Below are positions 48,191 to 57,542 of a stretch of DNA of 64,000 bases, piece by piece (positions within the stretch are counted from its first letter, which is position 1; every line of letters starts with the position of its first letter). The notes beneath the pieces are model-generated. The model was not told the origin of the DNA. It saw nothing but the letters and a program-made list of their open reading frames with translations, and searched no databases. The position numbers and the translations under genes were made by a program. Source of the DNA: Massilia agrisoli (GTDB taxonomy: Bacteria > Pseudomonadota > Gammaproteobacteria > Burkholderiales > Burkholderiaceae_D); assembly GCF_020831365.1 (NCBI RefSeq), contig NZ_JAJHPV010000021.1:186001-250000 (forward strand). The letters run 5' to 3'.

Positions 48191-49336
48191 ATGCGTGTCC
48201 TTCACTTCTACAAAACCTATTATCCCGACTCGGTCGGCGGCATCGAGCAGGTGATCCGCCAGATGTGCGTCGGGACCGGCCGCCTTGGCGTCACCAACGA
48301 CGTGCTGACCCTGACGCGCCAGAAGGACAATGCCGACTTCGAGTTCGAAGGCCACCACGTGCGCCGCGTGCCGCTCGACTTTGAAATCGCCTCGAACGCC
48401 GTGTCGTTCGCCGCCTTCGGCGAACTGGCGCGCATGGCCGAACAGGCCGACGTGGTGCACTACCATTTCCCGTGGCCGTTCATGGACCTGGCCCACTTCA
48501 TCTCGCGCGTGAACAAGCCATCGCTGGTGACCTACCATTCCGATATCGTGCGCCAGAAGCACCTGCTGCGCCTGTACCAGCCGCTCAAGCACCGTTTCCT
48601 GAAAAGCGTCGACGCCATTGTCGCTTCCTCGCCCAACTACATGGCGTCGTCGCAGGTGCTGGAGCGCTACCAGGACAAGACCCGCGTCATCACCTACGGC
48701 CTCGACAAGAGCACCTACCCGGCCGCCAAGCCGGAACTGATGGACAAGTGGCGCGCCAAAGTCGGCGAGCGCTTCTTCCTGTTTGTCGGGGTGCTGCGCT
48801 ATTACAAGGGCCTGCACATTCTGCTCGACGCGGTCGCCAGTTCGGACTACCCGGTCGTCATCGTCGGTTCCGGGCCGATCGAGGCTGAGCTCAAGGCGCA
48901 TGCCGAGCGGCTCGGCCTGAAGCACGTGCTGTTCGTCGGCGCGGTCGACGAGGACGACAAGGCCGCGCTGCTGACGCTGTGCTACGCGATGGCCTTCCCG
49001 TCGCACCTGCGCTCGGAGGCCTTCGGCATCTCGCTGCTGGAAGGCGCGATGTACGGCAAGCCGATGATCTCCAGCGAGATCGGCACCGGCACCACCTATA
49101 TCAACATCGACGGCGACACCGGCCTGGTGGTGCCGCCAAGCGATCCGCAGGCGCTGGGCGAAGCGATGCGCACGCTGTGGGACAACCCGCAGCTGGCGGC
49201 CGACATGGGCAAGCGCGCCGAGGCGCGCTACTGGGAGCTGTTCTCGTCCGAGACGATGGCCAGCAATTACCTGGCCCTGTACGAAGAGCTCGCCGCGCGC
49301 CGCGCGGTGACCCAGCTTGCCCCGGCCGGCGCCTGA
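48191..49336 (+). CDS. GT4-family glycosyltransferase, WbpZ/WbpX-like
   Basis: 381 residues, GT-B fold. It begins MRVLHFYKTYYPDSVGGIEQ, with a strong resemblance to rhamnan initiating/polymerising transferases; LFVGVLRYYKGLHILLDA and SEAFGISLLEGAMYG (EX7E) are the nucleotide-sugar site. It starts two bases after the previous stop. No wzm/wzt exporter, mannose isomerase or GDP-mannose pyrophosphorylase follows; the operon ends here. Confidence 0.88.
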   Translation: MRVLHFYKTYYPDSVGGIEQVIRQMCVGTGRLGVTNDVLTLTRQKDNADFEFEGHHVRRVPLDFEIASNAVSFAAFGELARMAEQADVVHYHFPWPFMDLAHFISRVNKPSLVTYHSDIVRQKHLLRLYQPLKHRFLKSVDAIVASSPNYMASSQVLERYQDKTRVITYGLDKSTYPAAKPELMDKWRAKVGERFFLFVGVLRYYKGLHILLDAVASSDYPVVIVGSGPIEAELKAHAERLGLKHVLFVGAVDEDDKAALLTLCYAMAFPSHLRSEAFGISLLEGAMYGKPMISSEIGTGTTYINIDGDTGLVVPPSDPQALGEAMRTLWDNPQLAADMGKRAEARYWELFSSETMASNYLALYEELAARRAVTQLAPAGA

Positions 49337-49417
49337 CCCCGGTATTGCCGCGCACCCGACTATGCTGGTATGCTGAAACCGCGCAGCGGCAAAAGTCCTC
49401 TGCTGCCGGAGGTCGGT

Positions 49418-50191
49418 ATGCGAACGTCCCACACCCTGGCTGGCTTGTTGCTGGCCGTATCACTGGTTCCGGCCCTGGCCGCGCAGCCCTCGCTGTACAT
49501 CGCCACCGAAAGCTCGCCGCCGGCGAGCATGATGGCCGGCCGCACCGTTACCGGCAGCAGCACCGACAAAGTGCGCGAGATCATGGCGCGCAGTGGCGTG
49601 GCCTACCGGATCGACCTGCTGCCGTGGAAGCGGGCCTATACCTCGGCCCTGCGGCGCAAGAATGGCTGCGTGTATTCCACCACCCGTACGCCTGAACGCG
49701 AAAAGCTGTTCCACTGGATCGGCCCGCTGGACGCGGCCGACTGGGTGTTGCTGGCGCGCACAGACCGGCACTACCGCTTCAAGTCGCTGGAGGACGCGCG
49801 CGGCCTGCGCATCGGCACTTACAACGGCGACGCCCGCGAGGAATACCTGCGCGCACGCGGTTTCCAGGTCGACTCCGCCCACAACGACCTGATCAATCCG
49901 CGCAAGTTGCTGCTCAACCGGATAGACCTGTGGGCCGCGAGCTTGCGACGCGGCAGCGTAGTGCTCGAACAGAACGGCTGGAGCGCCAGCATCGAGCCCG
50001 TGCTGACGTTCCGCACAGTCCAGGTCTATCTCGCCTGTAACAAAGCCGTGCCCGACACATTGGTTGTGCGGATGCAGGGCGCGTTTGAAGCAATGGGGCG
50101 CGACGGTACATCGCGCCGCATCGACAGCAAATATGAAGCCTGGGGGAAGCAGAACATCGTCGCGCCGGGACCTGCCCAGCGCAGGCAATAA
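49418..50191 (+). CDS. Periplasmic solute-binding family 3 protein, orphan
   Basis: 257 residues. Signal peptide (MRTSHTLAGLLLAVSLVPALAA), then an SBP family-3 fold: SLYIATESSPPASM, LLPWKRAYTSALRRKNGCVY and LRIGTYNGDAREEYL. No permease or ATPase gene is near, so it may be a sensor or scavenging protein, as in many Oxalobacteraceae. ATG 49418 is preceded by GGAGGTCGGT. Confidence 0.85.
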   Translation: MRTSHTLAGLLLAVSLVPALAAQPSLYIATESSPPASMMAGRTVTGSSTDKVREIMARSGVAYRIDLLPWKRAYTSALRRKNGCVYSTTRTPEREKLFHWIGPLDAADWVLLARTDRHYRFKSLEDARGLRIGTYNGDAREEYLRARGFQVDSAHNDLINPRKLLLNRIDLWAASLRRGSVVLEQNGWSASIEPVLTFRTVQVYLACNKAVPDTLVVRMQGAFEAMGRDGTSRRIDSKYEAWGKQNIVAPGPAQRRQ

Positions 50192-50333
50192 AAAGTATAA
50201 ACAGTATTCCCGCTGGCATCGGACCACAGGCCTTGACCCGCCGCGCCCGGCCGCATGATTTTTCGCACAGCGGCACAGTTCGCTATCCCTATGCTGGATC
50301 CACCCATCTCGGGTCCACACCAGGGAGAACACC

Positions 50334-51395
50334 ATGTCCTTGCTTCCCAGCCTTTCCCCGCTCGCCTTGGCGGTGCTGATTGCACTGCCGCCGGCCGCGT
50401 CCGCGCATTCCCCACGCTACACTGTCACCCAGGTCGGAGTGGCGGGCAGCGAGGCCACCGATATCAACAGCAGCGGGGCGGTCGTCGGCAATTTCCAGTT
50501 CGGCGCCACTGTCACCCATGGTTTCGTCAACATCGCCGGCGTGATCACCGACCTGGGCACCCTCGGCGGGCCGGACAGCTATGCGTCCGCAATCAATGAC
50601 AGCAATGTCATCGTCGGGACCTCCATCAACACCGACGGCTACCGCCGCGCGTTCCGCTACGCGGCCGGAACCATGGTCGACCTGGGTACCCTGGGCGGCA
50701 ACAACAGTGCCGCGGGCGACATCAACAACCGCGGCGATATCGCGGGCTGGGCCGACCTCGGGCCGGACGCCGCTCTCGAAGCGCGCGCTTTCCTGCTGCG
50801 TCCCGGCGTGTCGATGCAGGACCTGGGCCGGATCGAGGTGCCCGATGCCGAAGGCAGCAGCAGCGCGATGGGCCTGAACGAGCACCGCCAGGTGGTTGGC
50901 GGTTCGGTCGTGGGGCCGTACAGTCCGCCGGAAAGCGCGTATCACGCCTTCCTCTACAAATGCGAGGAAATGATCGACCTCGGCACGCTGGGCGGCCAGT
51001 ACAGCGTGGCGCTGGCGATCAATGAGCGCGGGCAGGTTGCCGGCGAATCCTCGACCCCGGAACTGCGCGCCAACCGCGCATTCCTGTACTACCGCGGCGT
51101 GATGAAGAACCTGGGCACCTTGCCAGGCGGCGAGTTCAGCTCGGCAAATGACATCAACGACCATGGCCATGTCGTTGGCCACTCTAGCGGGCCGGCAACA
51201 GGCGAATCGGACACCGGGTGGCAGAAGGCATTCATTTACCATGCCGGCAAGATGCGCGACCTGAACAAGATGATCAATCCGGCCAGCGGCTGGGTGCTGG
51301 TCAGCGCGGGCGGTATCAATAACAGCGGGCAGATTGCCGCCACCGGATGCAAGGGCCTGACATGCTATGCGGTGCGGCTTGACCCGCTGCCTTGA
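50334..51395 (+). CDS. Secreted HAF-repeat protein
   Basis: 353 residues with a signal peptide (LALAVLIALPPAASA). The body is a series of HAF-type repeats, each with a DLGTLGG turn followed by A-x-x-IN-x-x-G-x-VVG (for example at ITDLGTLGGPDSYASAIND and MIDLGTLGGQYSVALAINE), which should build a beta-propeller-like fold. It ends without a PEP-CTERM anchor. Function unknown; relatives are extracellular. Confidence 0.88.
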   Translation: MSLLPSLSPLALAVLIALPPAASAHSPRYTVTQVGVAGSEATDINSSGAVVGNFQFGATVTHGFVNIAGVITDLGTLGGPDSYASAINDSNVIVGTSINTDGYRRAFRYAAGTMVDLGTLGGNNSAAGDINNRGDIAGWADLGPDAALEARAFLLRPGVSMQDLGRIEVPDAEGSSSAMGLNEHRQVVGGSVVGPYSPPESAYHAFLYKCEEMIDLGTLGGQYSVALAINERGQVAGESSTPELRANRAFLYYRGVMKNLGTLPGGEFSSANDINDHGHVVGHSSGPATGESDTGWQKAFIYHAGKMRDLNKMINPASGWVLVSAGGINNSGQIAATGCKGLTCYAVRLDPLP

Positions 51396-51459
51396 GATCG
51401 GCGCGTGCGTGCTGGTAGACTCGTCCGGAGTTTCTTTTTCCAAACAGGAGTTCCGGCCG

Positions 51460-51852
51460 ATGAAAACCTACCATGGCAGCTGCCACTGCGGTGCACTGCG
51501 CTTCGAAGCCGATATCGATCTTGGCCAGGGCACCATCAAGTGCAACTGCTCGATCTGCCGCAAGCGCCGGTTCTGGCCAGCCATCGTCAGGCCGGAGGCA
51601 TTCAGGCTGATCAAGGGAACGCCGGGCGTCTATCAGTTTGGCGCCCGGGCCGACCATCATTATTTCTGCAAGGATTGCGGCGTGCACACCTTCGGCACCG
51701 GGACATCGCCGCGCTGGGGCCCTTTTTACGCCGTCAGCGTGACCTGCCTGGACAACGCCAGCGACGAGGAACTCGCGGCGGCTCCCGTGACCTTCCTCGA
51801 TGGACGCAACGATTGCTGGAATGCGGCGCCGGCAGTCACCGCTTACCTGTAA
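51460..51852 (+). CDS. GFA-family (glutathione-dependent formaldehyde-activating-like) protein
   Basis: 130 residues, the Mss4-like zinc fold: GSCHCGALRFEADI, KCNCSICRK and FCKDCGVHTFG supply the cysteines for two zinc sites. Family members include Gfa, which condenses formaldehyde with glutathione, but most are uncharacterised. ATG 51460 follows CAGGAGTTCCGGCCG; an open frame back to 51367 is not conserved. Confidence 0.88.
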   Translation: MKTYHGSCHCGALRFEADIDLGQGTIKCNCSICRKRRFWPAIVRPEAFRLIKGTPGVYQFGARADHHYFCKDCGVHTFGTGTSPRWGPFYAVSVTCLDNASDEELAAAPVTFLDGRNDCWNAAPAVTAYL

Positions 51853-52030
51853 CTATCAGACAGCAGCCGGGGGCGCGGCGGCAATGCTTATGCATCAAGC
51901 AAATGCAAATTTGCCACACAATGCTTGCTTTCCTGTTATTTTCCCTGCTGTTCGGCAATAACTTTTCGCCATTTCCTGCGTTCGCGTGTACCCTGTCGGC
52001 AATCTATCGAAAACCCACACGACAAACGTG

Positions 52031-53443
52031 ATGCACAAGATAACTGCCGTCCCGGCGCCCAAAAAAACCAGAACCGCGCCGCGGCTCGGCAGTTTTGTGA
52101 CCCTTGGCGTGTGCGCCGCGGTCGGCCTGACGATGTTGGCGATGCTCGCCCTCGTCAACCATTTCGCCGTCCCGTATGCCACCAGGGAAGCCGAACTGCG
52201 GCTGCAGCAATTAGCGTGGCAGATGCGCGACTCCGTCGACCGCGTGGCGAACAAGGCTGGCGGCGACCCCAGCCTGCTGCCCGACGTGCGCTCCGTCCCG
52301 GGCAGCTTGCAGGCCACGGTCACGGACCATGCGTTCAAGGAGTACGGCGCCGAGATCGTGGTGGTGCGCCGCGACGGCACAGTCCTGCTGGGGCCGGCTG
52401 GCATGGAAGGGCAAAAGATCGCCACCGACAGCCTGAAGCTGGCGCTTGGCGGCGCCACCGGGGCGGTCGCCGAAACATGGCCTGACGGACGCACCTACTT
52501 CACCGGCTACGCGCGCACAGGCGATCCGAAGGACCCCGCCCCGGTCGAATGGGCGGTGCTGGCACGGCAGCCCGAAGCGACGGCGATGGCTGGCTGGGAC
52601 GCGTTGAAATGGCGCATCCTGTGGATCAGCCTGGCGCTGGGCGGCGCGCTTGCGTGGATCGCGACTATGCTGGCGCGCAAGGTCACCCGGCCGATGAACC
52701 AGCTGAGCAGCATGATGGAAACGCGCGCCAGTGGCGCCGCGGCCGGTCCGGTGCTGGCGCTTCCCGACGAGTATGGCTTCCGCGAAGCCCAGGTTTTGTC
52801 CAAGGCGATGTGGCACATGCTGGAAGCCGAAAGCCAGCACGTGCGCGTGCTGGAGCGCATGAACGAAGAGCTGGAAGCCAAGGTGGCCGAGCGCACCGCC
52901 GAGTTGCATGCGATGGCGATGAGCGACACCCTGACGGGGCTGCCGAACCGGCGCGCCCTGATGCACGTGCTGCCGCAGGCGATCAAGCGCGCGGTCAGGC
53001 TGCGCCGCTCGTGCGCCGTGCTGTTCCTCGACCTGGACGGTTTCAAGGGCGTCAACGACAGCTACGGCCATGAAGAAGGCGACGAACTGCTCAGGCAGGT
53101 TGGCGCGCGCATCGCCGCTTCGGTACGCAAGACCGACACGGTGGCGCGCCTGGCGGGCGACGAGTTCGTGGTGGTCCTTGAAATGCTGCCGGCGCCCGGC
53201 GATGCCGAAGCCACCGCGCGCAAGATCCTGCCGCAGCTGCGCCTGCCGTTTGCGCTGTCGAACAACGTGGTCACGGTCAGCGCCAGTATCGGCGTGGCCG
53301 TGTTCCTGCCGGACGACGCGCAGGATATGGCGGCGCTGCTGGTGCGCGCCGACCAGGCCATGTATGTGGCCAAGGGCGAAGGCAAGGATTGCATCGCGCT
53401 GGCGCGCACCGCGCGCGAAGCGGAGGCCGTGGCCCTCGACTGA
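52031..53443 (+). CDS. Membrane diguanylate cyclase with AGDEF active-site variant
   Basis: 470 residues. TM1 (about 20-42), a periplasmic sensor region (about 45-195), TM2 (about 200-222), a HAMP-like segment and coiled coil, then GGDEF at about 300-465. The signature loop reads RLAGDEFVVVLE: alanine for the first glycine. AGDEF variants of some cyclases are active, so activity is possible but unproven. No RxxD inhibitory-site motif is obvious at the usual place five residues before. ATG 52031 is used; GTG 52028 is adjacent. Confidence 0.9.
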   Translation: MHKITAVPAPKKTRTAPRLGSFVTLGVCAAVGLTMLAMLALVNHFAVPYATREAELRLQQLAWQMRDSVDRVANKAGGDPSLLPDVRSVPGSLQATVTDHAFKEYGAEIVVVRRDGTVLLGPAGMEGQKIATDSLKLALGGATGAVAETWPDGRTYFTGYARTGDPKDPAPVEWAVLARQPEATAMAGWDALKWRILWISLALGGALAWIATMLARKVTRPMNQLSSMMETRASGAAAGPVLALPDEYGFREAQVLSKAMWHMLEAESQHVRVLERMNEELEAKVAERTAELHAMAMSDTLTGLPNRRALMHVLPQAIKRAVRLRRSCAVLFLDLDGFKGVNDSYGHEEGDELLRQVGARIAASVRKTDTVARLAGDEFVVVLEMLPAPGDAEATARKILPQLRLPFALSNNVVTVSASIGVAVFLPDDAQDMAALLVRADQAMYVAKGEGKDCIALARTAREAEAVALD

Positions 53444-53450
53444 CCCGGAC

Positions 53451-53828
53451 TTAGCGCAGCACGTAAGCCGCCAGCACGCTCTGGACTTCGTAGATGCTCA
53501 GCTTCTTGTTGAACTGCTTCTTGAACGGCACAGCCGTGCCCGAGATCCAGATATTGAGCTCGGCATCCATGTCGAACGTGCCGCCGGTCTCGATGCTGAA
53601 GTGGGTGATGCTCTTGTAAGGAATTGAGTGGTACTCGACTTTGCTGCCGGTCACGCCTTGCTTATCGACCAGCACCAGCCGCTTGTCGGTGAAGACGAAA
53701 TAGTCGCGGATCAGCTGGTAGGCGTGCTCCACTTTTTCGTTCGGGGCCAGCACCTGCTGGAACTCCTGCTGCACCTTTGCCGCATCGATCTTCGATGCAT
53801 TGCCTAATACGCCGTCGAGCAAGCCCAT
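53451..53828 (-). CDS. Bacterial PH-domain protein (DUF1696/YvbH type)
   Basis: 125 residues forming a single PH-like barrel: VEHAYQLIRDYFVFTDKRLVLVD and the strand set HSIPYKSITHFSIETGG. Cytoplasmic, no membrane segment. Function unknown; these PH proteins are widespread in bacteria. AAGGAAACAAG gives a good ribosome-binding site. It converges with the diguanylate cyclase. Confidence 0.9.
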   Translation of the reverse strand: MGLLDGVLGNASKIDAAKVQQEFQQVLAPNEKVEHAYQLIRDYFVFTDKRLVLVDKQGVTGSKVEYHSIPYKSITHFSIETGGTFDMDAELNIWISGTAVPFKKQFNKKLSIYEVQSVLAAYVLR

Positions 53829-53873
53829 CTTGTTTCCTTTGTGTTGGAGTGACTAAGCATCATACCCGCAGGC

Positions 53874-55028
53874 TTACCGGGCGGCCGCTGCGAGTTGCGC
53901 CAGGATCGCATGCGCCGCCTTCACGCGCGAGGGAATCGGATAATTTTTGTTTGCCATCATCACGATGCCGATCCTGGCAGCCGGTACGAAGGCCACGTAA
54001 GCGCCAAAGCCGCCCGTCGAACCGGTCTTGTTAAACAAGGTACCTTTGGCGGGCGCTGCCGGCTGATCGAGCCGCGTGGCGGGATTCGGATCCATGATCA
54101 TCGTCGCAGAATTGCCCGCCAACAGGCGCTCCACGGTGATCGGGTAGGGGTACTGCTCCCATCCCAGCCCCTGCACCATCTCCCCGACCTTGAAGTAACC
54201 CACATGGGTCCCGGCGACGGCGCGCTGCATCGGGCCGGGCAACTGCCCTGGATCGATGTTCACCTGCACGAAACGGATCATGTCCGCTGCGCTCGATTTG
54301 ACCCCATAGGCTTCGTCGGCAAATACGCCCGGATTGACGCGGATCGCCTTGTTGTCCCGGTTGTAGCCCCACGCGTAACTGGCCATCGCGCCGGCTGGTA
54401 TCCGGATATGACTGTTGTAGAGGCCAAGGCGTGGGAACAGCTGGGTTTCCATCAGCTCAGCGAAATCACGCTTCAGGGCCAGCGCGGTCAGGTGGCCGAA
54501 CAGGCCGAGGCTGGGATTGGAATACCGGCGTTGCGTGCCCGGCGCCGCATCCGCCTTCCACTGCTGGAAGTAGGCGGCCATGCCGGCGTTTGAGACCTCG
54601 TCGGGGAACTGCAGCGGCAGCCCGCCGGCGGTATAGGTGCCGACGTGGAGCAGGCTCGCCTTGTCGATCGCGCTGCCTTTGAGCTGCGGCATGTATTTGC
54701 CGGGACTATCGTCCAGCGACAGCTTGCCGAGCACCTGCGCGTAGGAGGCCAGCGTTCCCGTGAACACTTTGCTGATGGAGCCCATCTCGAACAAGGTCTT
54801 CTCGCTCACCGGCGTCTGCTTTTCGCGCGAAGCTACGCCGTAGTTGAAGAAGGCCGGCTTGCCATCGATGGTGATGGCGACCGCCATGCCGGGCACGTCG
54901 TGCTCTGCCATCAAGGGGCGGATGGCGGCGTCGACGATGGCACGCATGTCGGCGGTGTGATCCGCTGCCAGGCTGGTGACCGGAAGCAGTGCAGAACAAA
55001 GGAGGGCGATTGCTGCGCAGTTGGCCAA
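53874..55028 (-). CDS. ampC: Class C (AmpC-like) serine beta-lactamase
   Basis: 384 residues with a signal peptide ending VTSLA. The three class C motifs are present at the expected spacing: S84-I-S-K87, Y169-S-N171 and K334-T-G336. The spacing (85 and 250 residues from the serine) is close to that of E. coli AmpC. It would hydrolyse cephalosporins in the periplasm; a DD-peptidase or esterase of the same fold is less likely given the exact YSN and KTG. No ampR is adjacent. The start is TTG 55028 after AAAGGA. Confidence 0.9.
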   Translation of the reverse strand: MANCAAIALLCSALLPVTSLAADHTADMRAIVDAAIRPLMAEHDVPGMAVAITIDGKPAFFNYGVASREKQTPVSEKTLFEMGSISKVFTGTLASYAQVLGKLSLDDSPGKYMPQLKGSAIDKASLLHVGTYTAGGLPLQFPDEVSNAGMAAYFQQWKADAAPGTQRRYSNPSLGLFGHLTALALKRDFAELMETQLFPRLGLYNSHIRIPAGAMASYAWGYNRDNKAIRVNPGVFADEAYGVKSSAADMIRFVQVNIDPGQLPGPMQRAVAGTHVGYFKVGEMVQGLGWEQYPYPITVERLLAGNSATMIMDPNPATRLDQPAAPAKGTLFNKTGSTGGFGAYVAFVPAARIGIVMMANKNYPIPSRVKAAHAILAQLAAAAR

Positions 55029-55053
55029 GGTAATGTGTCCTTTTTGATTGGCG

Positions 55054-55079
55054 AAAAAAAACCCGGCGTCAAACCGGGC
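55054..55079 (-). terminator. Intrinsic terminator of the small membrane protein gene
   Basis: On the minus strand GCCCGG-TTTGACG-CCGGGT is followed by eight T. It lies 20 bases after the stop at 55099 and just before ampC. Confidence 0.88.
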
Positions 55080-55098
55080 TTCGGATGCAGTGCATGGA

Positions 55099-55425
55099 TC
55101 AGGAGCCTGCGAACGGTGTCCCGAAAAGGCCGACAGCCAGTTCCGCCCAGACCAGCACCAGCGCGACAGCGAGCATGGCGCCGATGGCCAGGCGCGAACG
55201 CGGGCTGCTCATCTTCATCGTCGAGAGGATGTAGGCCAGGCCCGTGCCTGCGAGGAGCACGCCAGCAACCACGAAGTCGAAGGCGCTCCAGTTCACTTCG
55301 CCTGTGAACTGCATCGCGATGAGAGGCACCAGCAGGATGGCCGCCGTGACGAGGACGACGATGCCGATCTTTTTCGTTACCGACTGCTGTACGTTAAATC
55401 CGTGGCCACCGCTCATGGTTTTCAT
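55099..55425 (-). CDS. Small three-helix membrane protein of unknown function
   Basis: 108 residues from ATG 55425, preceded by AAAGGAAACATGCG. Three hydrophobic segments: IGIVVLVTAAILLVPLIAMQF, FDFVVAGVLLAGTGLAYILS, and AIGAMLAVALVLVWAELAVG. I do not recognise a family beyond a general resemblance to small inner-membrane proteins of Gram-negative bacteria. It has its own terminator downstream, so it is monocistronic. Confidence 0.8.
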   Translation of the reverse strand: MKTMSGGHGFNVQQSVTKKIGIVVLVTAAILLVPLIAMQFTGEVNWSAFDFVVAGVLLAGTGLAYILSTMKMSSPRSRLAIGAMLAVALVLVWAELAVGLFGTPFAGS

Positions 55426-55556
55426 CGCATGTTTCCTTTCAATTGTCCGGTCGAACTGCATGAACCGCCAGCTTAGCAGGGGTCGCTGTTGTTTTGTCAT
55501 CCGGGGGCGCAAATTTTCTCTGGTGGGCGCAGGAAGCAGGTTTTGGCGCAGGCGGC

Positions 55557-55596
55557 ATAAAAAAAGACGCAGTCTCCAAGAATGAGAGTGCGTCTT
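55557..55596 (-). terminator. Intrinsic terminator of tRNA-Leu
   Basis: On the minus strand AAGACGCA and TGCGTCTT form an 8-bp stem around a 17-base loop and run into seven T. It starts 27 bases after the tRNA 3' end. Confidence 0.85.
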
Positions 55597-55622
55597 CTTA
55601 AGTGTCCTGCATTGTTGCGTTT

Positions 55623-55707
55623 TGGTGCCTCGGGCCGGAATCGAACCGGCACGCCTTTCAGCGGCAGATTTTGAGTCTGCTGTGTCTACCAGTTCCACCA
55701 CCAAGGC
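55623..55707 (-). tRNA. tRNA-Leu, anticodon CAA
   Basis: 85 bases on the minus strand including an encoded CCA. Acceptor GCCTTGG pairs with CCGAGGC (one G-U), discriminator A73. The anticodon stem GCAGA/TCTGC encloses CTCAAAA with anticodon CAA, which reads UUG. The class II variable arm (CGCTGAAAGGCG) and T arm GCCGGTTCGAATCCGGC are present. It has its own promoter and terminator. Confidence 0.96.
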
Positions 55708-55724
55708 TCACACGCAAGGTCCGC

Positions 55725-55730
55725 ATTATA
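55725..55730 (-). promoter_or_regulatory. -10 element of the tRNA-Leu promoter
   Basis: TATAAT on the minus strand followed by GCGG, a GC-rich discriminator typical of stringently controlled stable RNA promoters. The start point would be about 10 bases before the mature tRNA 5' end. No good -35 match is seen at 16-18 bases. Confidence 0.6.
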
Positions 55731-55773
55731 GACCAGCGACGAACAGAAAACGAGCTTTTTTAACAGCGCCGGG

Positions 55774-57501
55774 TCAGTCCAGGCGCTGGTAAAGACGGAA
55801 GCGCTCGTCGCGGTCGGCGGCGCGGCGGCCTTCCCACAGCAGCTTCCAGTTGCGGCCCTTGGGCGGGCGCAGGGCTTCGCGGTCGTCCTTGATTTTCACG
55901 CTGTCTTGCAACAGCAGCAAGTCGCACTGCTCACGGTCCTGCGTCACGCCGGCAAACGGCAGCTTGCCGAAGTAGGCGAACGAGGCGCGCTGGGGCTGGC
56001 CGACGTTCGAATCGATGCAGTTGCTGTTGGCAGGCAGCTTGTCGGCGATCTGCTGTGCGACGGTCGCGTAGCTCTTGCTGTAGTTCAGGTCAGGCAGGAA
56101 CAAGGTCATCACCAGCACCCACAGCAGGATCAGCCCGCCCGACGACAGCACCACGGCGCGCCACAACACCGATGGGCGGCGCGACACGCGCCAGTACACC
56201 AGGAAGAACCAGCCGATGGTGGCGCAGGCGGCCACCAGCACCGGTATCACCTGGAACTCTGGCTCGTAGCCCGGCAGCAGCTTGAGCAGGTTCTTGGCGA
56301 ACTGGGCCGGCCAGCCGGTCAGCTTGGCGACCCAGAACAGCCAGAAGATGCTGGCGATCATGGTCAGCACCATCACCGAGAACCAGTCGATGGCGTTGAT
56401 GGCGCTGCGCTTCATGGTCGGCAGGCCGAACGCGGCCATGATGGCCAGCGGCGGCAGCAGCTTGAGCAGGTCGCCGTTTTCAGGGTGCGGGTCGCACAGG
56501 ACAAGCAGGGTCAGCGCACCGGTAAAGCTGAGCGGCAGCACAATGTGCAGCAGGTGGTTCTGGCGGCGCCAGGCGTAGATGGCCCAGCCGGCAAACGGCA
56601 GCGCCGGCCAGAAGAACCAGATGCCGATGCGGAAGAAACTCTTGATCGAGGTCCAGCCCGGCATGCCGAACTGGCTGGCGTTCCAGGCAAACCACGCTGC
56701 GACCGGCGCCTCGCCGTAGGGCTCCAGCGCCGATACAGGGAGGATCCAGACCAGGGCGATGGCGACCGCGGCGGCGCAGGCGACAGCCAGGTGGCTCAGG
56801 GTGCGGCCAGGCGGCACCGACAGGAAACGGGTGCCCAGGAACAAGGTGAGCACCAGGGTGACCGGCGTCAGCCAGCCGCGCGTGAGGATCAGGCCGCCGA
56901 GGGACAGGCCGATCAGGGCGGCGTTGCGCAGGCTTGGCGCTTCTACGTAGCGCACCGCGCGGTACAGGAAGTAGGCGACCAGCGAGCCCTGCAGGGTGAC
57001 GGCCAGGGTTTCATGGCTGAACAGCAGCAGGCCGAGGCAGCCGAGGTAGATCAGCGCGGCGGTGTCGGCCAGGGTGCGGCCGTAATCGTTGGGTTCGGGC
57101 TGGCCGCCGAAGGCCAGGCGCAGCGGCTGGGCTTCGGGACGGCGCCCGAGGTGGAAGGCGGTGTACCAGACCGAGACGGTGCCGGTGACGAAGATGGCAA
57201 TGGTCGAGACGCGGGCGGCGTTGACGTCGCCCAGCAGCCAGCCGAACAGCTTGATGCAGATGGCGCCCAGCCAGAACGCCAGCGGGCCGTCTTCGGCGTA
57301 CGGCAGGCCGGCGATGTTGGGCACCAGCCAGTCGTTGAGGCTGCCGTGCGCCATGGTCCACATGATGCCGAAGCTGCCGGCGTCGTCCTTCCACGGGTCG
57401 CGGCCGATCAGGCCCGGCAGGATGTACAAAAGACCCAGTGCGAACAGGGCCCATCGTGGCAGCGCCAGGGTGGCGGCGGCGGGAAGGCGGACTGGCTTCA
57501 T
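55774..57501 (-). CDS. GT39/ArnT-like membrane glycosyltransferase
   Basis: 575 residues with about 12 membrane helices and a soluble C-terminal domain (about 470-575). LPGLIGRDPWKDDAGSFG carries the conserved acidic pair of the first periplasmic loop, as in ArnT and other lipid-phosphate sugar GT-C transferases; EDGPLAFWLGAICI and ILTRGWLTPVT are further matches. It would move a sugar from a polyprenyl carrier to an envelope acceptor. The donor and acceptor are unknown; no arn operon or other glycan genes are adjacent. Confidence 0.88.
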   Translation of the reverse strand: MKPVRLPAAATLALPRWALFALGLLYILPGLIGRDPWKDDAGSFGIMWTMAHGSLNDWLVPNIAGLPYAEDGPLAFWLGAICIKLFGWLLGDVNAARVSTIAIFVTGTVSVWYTAFHLGRRPEAQPLRLAFGGQPEPNDYGRTLADTAALIYLGCLGLLLFSHETLAVTLQGSLVAYFLYRAVRYVEAPSLRNAALIGLSLGGLILTRGWLTPVTLVLTLFLGTRFLSVPPGRTLSHLAVACAAAVAIALVWILPVSALEPYGEAPVAAWFAWNASQFGMPGWTSIKSFFRIGIWFFWPALPFAGWAIYAWRRQNHLLHIVLPLSFTGALTLLVLCDPHPENGDLLKLLPPLAIMAAFGLPTMKRSAINAIDWFSVMVLTMIASIFWLFWVAKLTGWPAQFAKNLLKLLPGYEPEFQVIPVLVAACATIGWFFLVYWRVSRRPSVLWRAVVLSSGGLILLWVLVMTLFLPDLNYSKSYATVAQQIADKLPANSNCIDSNVGQPQRASFAYFGKLPFAGVTQDREQCDLLLLQDSVKIKDDREALRPPKGRNWKLLWEGRRAADRDERFRLYQRLD

Positions 57502-57542
57502 CGATAACGGTAGGGAAAATTTTGGTAAGGCGTAGTATCAAC

